Positions 58,448 to 64,000 of a stretch of 64,000 nucleotides of DNA are shown here, piece after piece (position 1 is the first letter of the stretch; each line of letters begins with the position of its first letter). The stretch is taken from the NCBI RefSeq assembly GCF_011075055.1, contig NC_058153.1, positions 11,160,001 through 11,224,000 of the forward strand, in the 5' to 3' direction. Both the position numbers and the translations under genes were made by a program. The notes beneath the pieces are model-generated. The model had not been told where the DNA came from. It searched no databases and worked only from the letters and a program-made list of their open reading frames with translations. The DNA is from Mangifera indica. Its lineage: Eukaryota > Streptophyta > Magnoliopsida > Sapindales > Anacardiaceae.

Positions 58448-58452
58448 CTCCG
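58448..58452. repeat. Target site duplication, right
   Basis: CTCCG, matching 53618-53622. Confidence 0.95.
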
Positions 58453-59950
58453 ACTGATGGCAATATCTGACAGCTGTTACAGTTTTCAAGTGTTAAGAGC
58501 GCTAAATTCAAGAAAGATGGATCTTCTAACCACATTGGAAAGTAAACACCATCATAGCCACTGATAATGAGCTCTTTTAAGCCTTGATGAGGTCGTAACA
58601 TGTCAAGCACATTTTTTTCTTCTCCTGCATCTCTCTGATCGCCAGTGTTGCTAGTCCACTCTAGTACTATCACATTAAGGTCTCTTTTGCCATTTAGATC
58701 AGCTTTCATGGCAATCCTATCATTCACATTCTCCAACCCCGAAATGCAAAGCCTCTCCCTGATATGTTTCAAATTCTTCAGCTCTTCTAATCTGGAACCA
58801 CTGCATTTGCCCACAACAAAATTTGGCAGTGTTAAAAGCCCAGTCAGATTACCAATCCTTAAAGGCATTTTCTCTAGTTCAGGTACATTGGAATTATTTA
58901 GATGACGCAGTCTTGTTAAGCTCCCTATGTCTTCACACAGTTTCTTCAAACGATAACAGTTCTCTACTAAAAGCGTCTGCAAATTGTAAAGAGTAGTGAT
59001 TGACTTGGGGAGAGTTTCGATTTCCGTATCAGAGAGGTCGAGGTACCGTAGATGTTTCAATTTACCAAATGTGTCTGGCAGCTCAAAGATCTGATATCCA
59101 CTCAAAGACAAGGCCCTTAGACGTGGCAGTTTCAGCACCATGCGAAGAACGTCGTAAGTCAAGTAACTCGGTGCCATATTCGGCAACGCTAATGGCAAAA
59201 AAGCTCGTAAAAGCTTGGCATCATAGAAGCCTTCAAACCTTTTAACGCCATCACACAAGTCACGAACATAAGATATATAACGGAGATTTGTGTAGGAAAT
59301 GTTGGCATTTATGTTGCCATCCAACTTTTTATCAATTCTAAAGCATGTCTCTCCTGCAGCCCATAGAGCAAGATCATTGATGAGGTCGTGCATCACAAAT
59401 CTTGACATATCTCCACTTGATTGCAAGAAAAATGACCTTGATTTCAGATCATGAAAGAACTCATTGCCCAAATCTTCCATTTGCTTCTTATTATTCTGTA
59501 ATAAACCCTCAGCCATCCATAACAAGATTATCTCTTCTTTAAGAAATTCATAATCCTTTGGGAATACTGAACGATATGCAAAACATCTTTTTAAATGAGA
59601 AGGAAGGAAGAAATAACTTACTCTCAAAGCTGGTAGAATGTTGCTTTTCTCTTCTGGTAAATCCCATACTCTACTATTCAGTACTCCTCCCCAGGCATTG
59701 CTATTAGGTTTCCCACGTAATAGCCCACCTAGGGTTTCTGCTGCCAAAGGTAAGCCATTGCATTTTTTTACTATCTTCTCACCAATTTCCTTCAAGTGCT
59801 CATGCAGACTAAAATCTGTTGTCCCCAATGCGTATTGAGTAAATATACGCAAACAAGCTTCATCTGATAACTCTTTCAATGAATAAGCTGGAAGAGTACC
59901 CATCATGGTTGAAATAACTTCATTACGAGTTGTGATAATAATCTTGCTTC
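58453..59950 (-). pseudogene. CNL middle segment: NB-ARC C-terminal half and first LRRs
   Basis: Open in the -1-shifted frame. It contains GLPLA, the RNBS-D 'CFAYRSVFPKDYEF', the winged-helix 'MHDLINDLA' motif, then LRRs such as 'LRYLDLSDTEIETLPKSI'. The frame runs on past the insertion site into the 3' LTR of the copia element, giving a dozen foreign residues before a stop. Confidence 0.85.
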
Positions 59951-60898
59951 TGGTGAGCCTACTTCAAAGGGATAACGTAAGAGAGACCAATCACTAGGAT
60001 TCTCAGTCCATATATCATCCAAAACAAACAAAAATTTCTTTCTCAACAACTTCTCCTTCAATTTCACTTGAAGCATGTTAAGATCATTAACATCACCAAT
60101 ATGTCCAGCAATGGAATCTAGAATTGTTTTTGTAATCTTGATCACATCAAATTCTTCAGAAACACAAACCCAAGCTTTGAAATCAAAATGACCTTCCAAT
60201 CTGACATCATTGTAGGCAAGTTTAGCAAGTGTTGTCTTTCCCACACCACCCATCCCGACTATAGGAATAACAGAAAATGTTCTATTATCAGCACTTAAAT
60301 CATTGCTTAATAACAATTCAACTATTGCCTCCCGATCTGTTTCTCTACCATAAACTTTGGTTTCAATCACCAAAGAAGTTGTGGGTAGTCTTTGTCTTAC
60401 ACTGTTGGACCTCCCTCCTGAAAATTCTTTTAAACCCAATTGCTTTTTCTGCGTTGCAATGTCTTCCAATCTGGTACTGATATTCTTAACTTGGGACATT
60501 ATCATGGAATTGAACTTGACAGTCTTAAGATTGCAGCAAGAAGGAATTAGCTTCCATGACTTACTTGTGCTTGCTTGATGCTGATGTTGATGATGATGAT
60601 GAGACTCATGGAACAACTTCCTCCGCAAAGCTTCAGTCGCAAACTCATCCAGTATGTCTTCCACGTCGTAAGCCAAGTTTCGAAGTTCTCCAAGCCAGAT
60701 CTTCACTGCCTGATTCTTACCTTGCCTCTCCTCTGCATCGTCAAGCACCAACTTCATCTTCATCAATTTCATCTCCCACTTCTTTAGATCTTCCTGGATT
60801 TGCTCCTGTTGTGCAAACTGTAACAGTTCAGTAGAGGTCAACTTTTCGAACAGCATCTTAATGGACGCAGTTAGAAGCGCCTCTCCAAGAATAGACAT
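59903..60898 (-). CDS. CNL N-terminal open segment: coiled coil plus truncated NB domain
   Basis: 331 codons from the ATG to the stop created by the frameshift. Contains the coiled coil (about 1-110), a His/Gln-rich stretch at residues 100-108, P-loop and kinase-2. The last ~17 residues after 'PFEVGSP' are out-of-frame. A nearby upstream TTG is in frame but the ATG has the usual CNL start context 'MSILGEALLTASIKML'. If transcribed, it would give a short CC-N protein lacking ARC and LRR domains. Whether it is expressed is unknown. Confidence 0.6.
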   Translation of the reverse strand: MSILGEALLTASIKMLFEKLTSTELLQFAQQEQIQEDLKKWEMKLMKMKLVLDDAEERQGKNQAVKIWLGELRNLAYDVEDILDEFATEALRRKLFHESHHHHQHQHQASTSKSWKLIPSCCNLKTVKFNSMIMSQVKNISTRLEDIATQKKQLGLKEFSGGRSNSVRQRLPTTSLVIETKVYGRETDREAIVELLLSNDLSADNRTFSVIPIVGMGGVGKTTLAKLAYNDVRLEGHFDFKAWVCVSEEFDVIKITKTILDSIAGHIGDVNDLNMLQVKLKEKLLRKKFLFVLDDIWTENPSDWSLLRYPFEVGSPEARLLSQLVMKLFQP

Positions 60899-63489
60899 GG
60901 TTCCTTCCGTCAAGAAAATTCTAGTTTAGTTTGAGAATGTATAAGGCTTCTAGTGCATCTTCCTTTAAATGTCTGACTTTCCTTGTTTGTTGTATGCTTT
61001 CATTTGATCTTCTAAGTAAATTTCTGTTCATTTTCTCATGTTATATTATGTTATAATATTCCTAGAGTTGCAATCATTATTCATTTTACAATTATATTTT
61101 TCTTGTTAGTCTTCAAATCCTTCAAATTTATCAGAGGCCGGCTGGGACACTGAATATTTAGGAAATATAAACTGGGCCTTCAGGCAAGATTAAAATAATA
61201 ATAATAATAATAATAATAATGCTGTATCAATGCCGGAAGGGTGGCCTTAAAAGCCATTGGGAAGCTATTGTTCATGTGATTCCAAAGAGACAAATGAGAT
61301 GAGGTTTCTGTCTCCTTTATTCCCCGGTCTTATCGAGGGCAGGCCATTGGATTTATTATGAATAGTGTTGGACCAATGTAGTGCAAGGAAAAATCTTATT
61401 TTTTGAATTAGCTTCTGGGATGATGTAGTCCCAATTTCGCTTTTTGACACCCTACGTAATGTAATTAAAAAATCTTGGCTGAAGTATTTCATGACAAGCA
61501 TTCTAAAAAATAATCCTGTGAGTTCACAGAAGAAGAAATAATACATTATTTTAAACTTATTAAGATGCAATTGTTTGTTTTACATACAATCAATATAAAT
61601 AAATTTAAAGAGCACTTAAATAATCATTATAAACCTTAAATCTAAAATTGTTGAGATTCTGAGACACAGGAAAAACTTTCAAGAACAGAAAAAGGAAAAA
61701 AAAAAAAAAAGAGAAAAGAAAGAACACAAGAAAAATAACACCCATATTTTCTGAATATTCCTTTGTATTTCTCAACATGAATATACAATAGCATTACATC
61801 AGTTTATTATATAGAGGGAGCCTCATGATTACAAGTGGGAAATCACAAAAAAAAAAAAAAAAGGAAAACATCAATCTTACACCATTAAATCATAACAGAA
61901 CAAATCTACATGATTTGTGAAAAATTGAAAAGAAGAGTCAAAACTTGAAAAGGAAAAAACACCATAAGTATGTTTTACTGTTAATATTTAGAGTTACCGA
62001 TTTCGAATATTATTCAAGTTTCCAGATTATTTGCCGTCCGAGAATTGTCTAAGATCAAAAGTGACATCAAGAATATCACAAACAAAGAACCAATATAGGA
62101 ATATACTTGGTTTAGGTTTCAAACTTGAAACCTTACATCCAAGACAGAAGAATTTTCTAGCAAAATCTGTTACTAAGCAAGAATAAAGGACAAATTATAG
62201 AATCCAAAGCCAATCTAGCATTACAAATGCAAATTTATTTGAGAGAGTATTAAGATAGAAATAAAAGACATGACTCAAATGAAGTATTTTTAAAAATTTG
62301 AGAAAAAATTTAAGTTTAGGTAGATATGTTTATAATGTTGAAATATTTGTTTTGATTAAAATATTTATTTGTATGTGAAAGTTCATTTAAAAGCTTTTTT
62401 TCATATCTTTAAAATTTTTGGATTAAAATGTGAATTTTCAAACTTAATGAGTTAAGTCAATTGTTATCAAATTTCAATAACTCATTTGAGATTATGAAGT
62501 TTTGTGGACTAAAATTTTATAACTTAAAGTTGGTTTTGGAAGAGTTTTCTAAAACAGGGTAAATTGTTATTTTTCAAAGTTTTAGGGTGACATTGTGATT
62601 TTTCAAAACTTCGATGGGCAAAGTGCAATAAATTAGATTGACTGAATTTATTATAAAAATTTTTTATGGTGGCTGTCGAATTATCTATAAACTATATATT
62701 TTGGCTTTCAAAAATTTGATAGATTGAATTTCTTCTAGTTGACTGAATTAGACGATTAAATTTCTAATGACTAATGCCACGTGAACACCATGAAAGTATC
62801 ATGTCATATCTGGTTGATCGAAATACATTCAATTGATGGAATTATATATTTTCTAGAATATTAAAATGACTAATTTTATGCATAACGGTAACTTTCTTAT
62901 TTTTTCCTATATAAACTTAATCATATCCACTTGGGAATGACTTTTGCAACTAAAAACTTTTATTTATTTGAGAGCAAATCATTTTTGAGCTATTCACTTG
63001 CAAATTATTTTCTCTAATTAAAAACCTTGCTAATTCATTTTTATGAATACACTTGTGTTACGATGTAATAAGCTAAAACTTTCATATTCATTCTTTAAGA
63101 GAGTCTTAAACTTTATTTTCTAAAAAATTCATATTATAAAAGAGTGAGGTTCACTTTTAGTTACACTAGAGATTTTTAGTGAGAGAACTTGTAAGGCTTA
63201 TAACACTTATAAAGATTAATAACATACTGGAAGTTATTTGTATTGTAAAAAAAAACTTGGTTGGGGTTTTGTTAACTAAAGATTAGTGAAATACTTTAAG
63301 AGAGGTAACTTGACGTATACCAAGTTGTGCCAAACCACAAGACATTATGTGTTTATTTTTCTAATCTCTTTACCTTTTATTTTATTTATATTATATATCG
63401 TGTGTTATATGTTATCTTGATATCTTTAAAAATTTCATTAAAATTAGTCAACATTTATGAAGTGGTCTCAATTATATTAATTTTTAAAA
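60899..63489. other. Intergenic DNA right of the resistance pseudogene
   Basis: 60899-61100 is the likely promoter and 5' UTR of the CNL gene on the minus strand; no clear TATA was assigned. The rest is AT-rich with poly(A)-like runs (61690-61710, 61848-61862). No further gene or RNA was recognised. Confidence 0.4.
61193..61220. repeat. (AAT)n microsatellite
   Basis: About nine uninterrupted AAT units. Confidence 0.95.
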
Positions 63490-64000
63490 TAGGTATCCCT
63501 TGCCCCTAGACTTACTCAAGTTAGTAAACAATAATACGAGAGAAGGTTCGTAATAATATCAAAGAAGAAGAGGAATCACACAAGAGGAATCGTAGTTGAT
63601 GTGAACTTTGATGCCAACATTTGTCTTCAGCTTAATGAACTAAAATTGTTTTAGCTTGAGTTTAATTTATTAGAATTGAATCTAATTCGATTCGAGTCTA
63701 TTCTTATCTAAAAGGTTTTTTTTTTTTTTGATAATGAAGAATCCCTATCTCATTTTGGACATAGTTAAAAGTATTGTCTTAGTATGTTATTGGAAAACTT
63801 GATCCCAAACTTTTTATCTTGGACTCTCACACTTTTACTACCCAAGCCAAGCCTTTGTGCATACAAAAGTTGTGATATATAAAATAATGCAAATCATGTA
63901 TGGGAAATATTATAAATATTGGATCCACTTAATTTTTGATTCAATATAAAGTTTTTAGGGACAAGATTACCCTTTAGAGGGATAAAATGAAAAAACCAAT
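63490..64000 (+). repeat. Dispersed repeat, copy 2 (interrupted by a SINE, cut by window end)
   Basis: Homologous to 23330-23780 in the same orientation, with the SINE at 63715-63864 as an extra block. The last shared phrase 'gagggataaaat' lies 20 bases before the window end, so the repeat may continue outside. Confidence 0.75.
63715..63864 (-). mobile_element. tRNA-derived SINE, copy 3
   Basis: About 150 bp on the minus strand, with target duplication AAAAG at 63710-63714 and 63865-63869. It has an A-box-like 'TTGGGTAGTAAAAGTG', a B-box-like 'GGGATCAAGTTTTCC' and a poly(A) tail. It is shorter than copy 2, apparently lacking part of the 3' body. The absence of this block from the paralogous repeat at 23330-23780 confirms it as an insertion. 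Confidence 0.75.

Larger units (their letters stand above)
51588..60898 (-). pseudogene. CC-NB-ARC-LRR (CNL) disease-resistance gene, disrupted three times
   Basis: One coding exon of about 4.48 kb (about 1490 codons) once encoded an intracellular CNL immune receptor. Reading on the minus strand from ATG at 60898: a coiled-coil N domain with the EDVID-like 'AYDVEDILDEF', an NB-ARC with P-loop GMGGVGKTT (residues 215-223), RNBS-A, kinase-2 'KKFLFVLDDIW', GLPLA 'CNGLPLAAETL', 'CFAYRSVFPKDYEF' and 'FVMHDLINDLA', then a long LRR. Three lesions exist: a 1-nt loss at about 59950 in the RNBS-B region of NB-ARC, a copia insertion (53623-58447), and an in-frame TAG at 53061-53063. Apart from these the frame is open throughout, which argues that inactivation is recent. 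It is related to the R1/RGA/RPP13-like CNL class by motif wording only; no orthology is claimed. Confidence 0.92.

Noticed and set aside
1..64000. CRISPR arrays, bacterial-type operons, riboswitches
   Set aside because: Nothing of the kind is present; intron-split genes and plant retroelements show eukaryotic nuclear DNA. No tRNA gene with intact A and B boxes and cloverleaf was found; the tRNA-like signals belong to SINEs.

Overview
The window looks like nuclear DNA of a eudicot plant. It is AT-rich, genes are sparse and interrupted by introns with GT..AG borders, and LTR retrotransposons, MITE-like elements and tRNA-derived SINEs fill most of the space. I cannot name the species. Three host loci are well supported: a GDP-L-fucose synthase gene (10926-12025, +, two exons), a gamma-glutamyl-peptidase-type class I glutamine amidotransferase gene (47890-49347, +, three exons), and a large CC-NB-ARC-LRR disease-resistance gene (60898 down to 51588, -) that is now a pseudogene.

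Left part (1-25 kb): AT-rich repeat debris leads to a ~1 kb direct duplication (6022-7065 and 9601-10712). Between the copies lies the 5' end of a minus-strand copia element (gag remnant, PBS, 1.2 kb LTR). The second copy ends about 210 bp before the fucose synthase start codon. The last coding part and 3' flank of that gene are tandemly duplicated just downstream. A MITE with an 8-bp target duplication, a SINE and weakly gene-like, unassigned DNA follow.

Middle part (25-46.5 kb): nested repeats. These include a 1.2 kb Mutator-like element that appears to carry GC-rich gene-like DNA, a 516 bp long-TIR MITE, a probable Gypsy-type LTR, short local duplications, a second copy of the copia LTR/gag found upstream, an antisense 25S/26S rRNA fragment, and a decayed plus-strand copia pol gene. 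That pol gene is split by a 1.9 kb solo LTR whose removal gives a continuous frame.

Right part (46.5-64 kb): the peptidase gene has a SINE in intron 1. The resistance pseudogene carries three independent lesions: a 1-nt frameshift in NB-ARC, a 4.8 kb intact copia element inserted in the LRR region, and an in-frame TAG. The copia element has LTRs that look identical by eye, a perfect 5-bp target duplication, PBS, PPT and one uninterrupted 1322-codon gag-pol frame. It is therefore a very young and possibly still mobile insertion. The window ends in a repeat also present at 23.3-23.8 kb, here interrupted by a SINE.
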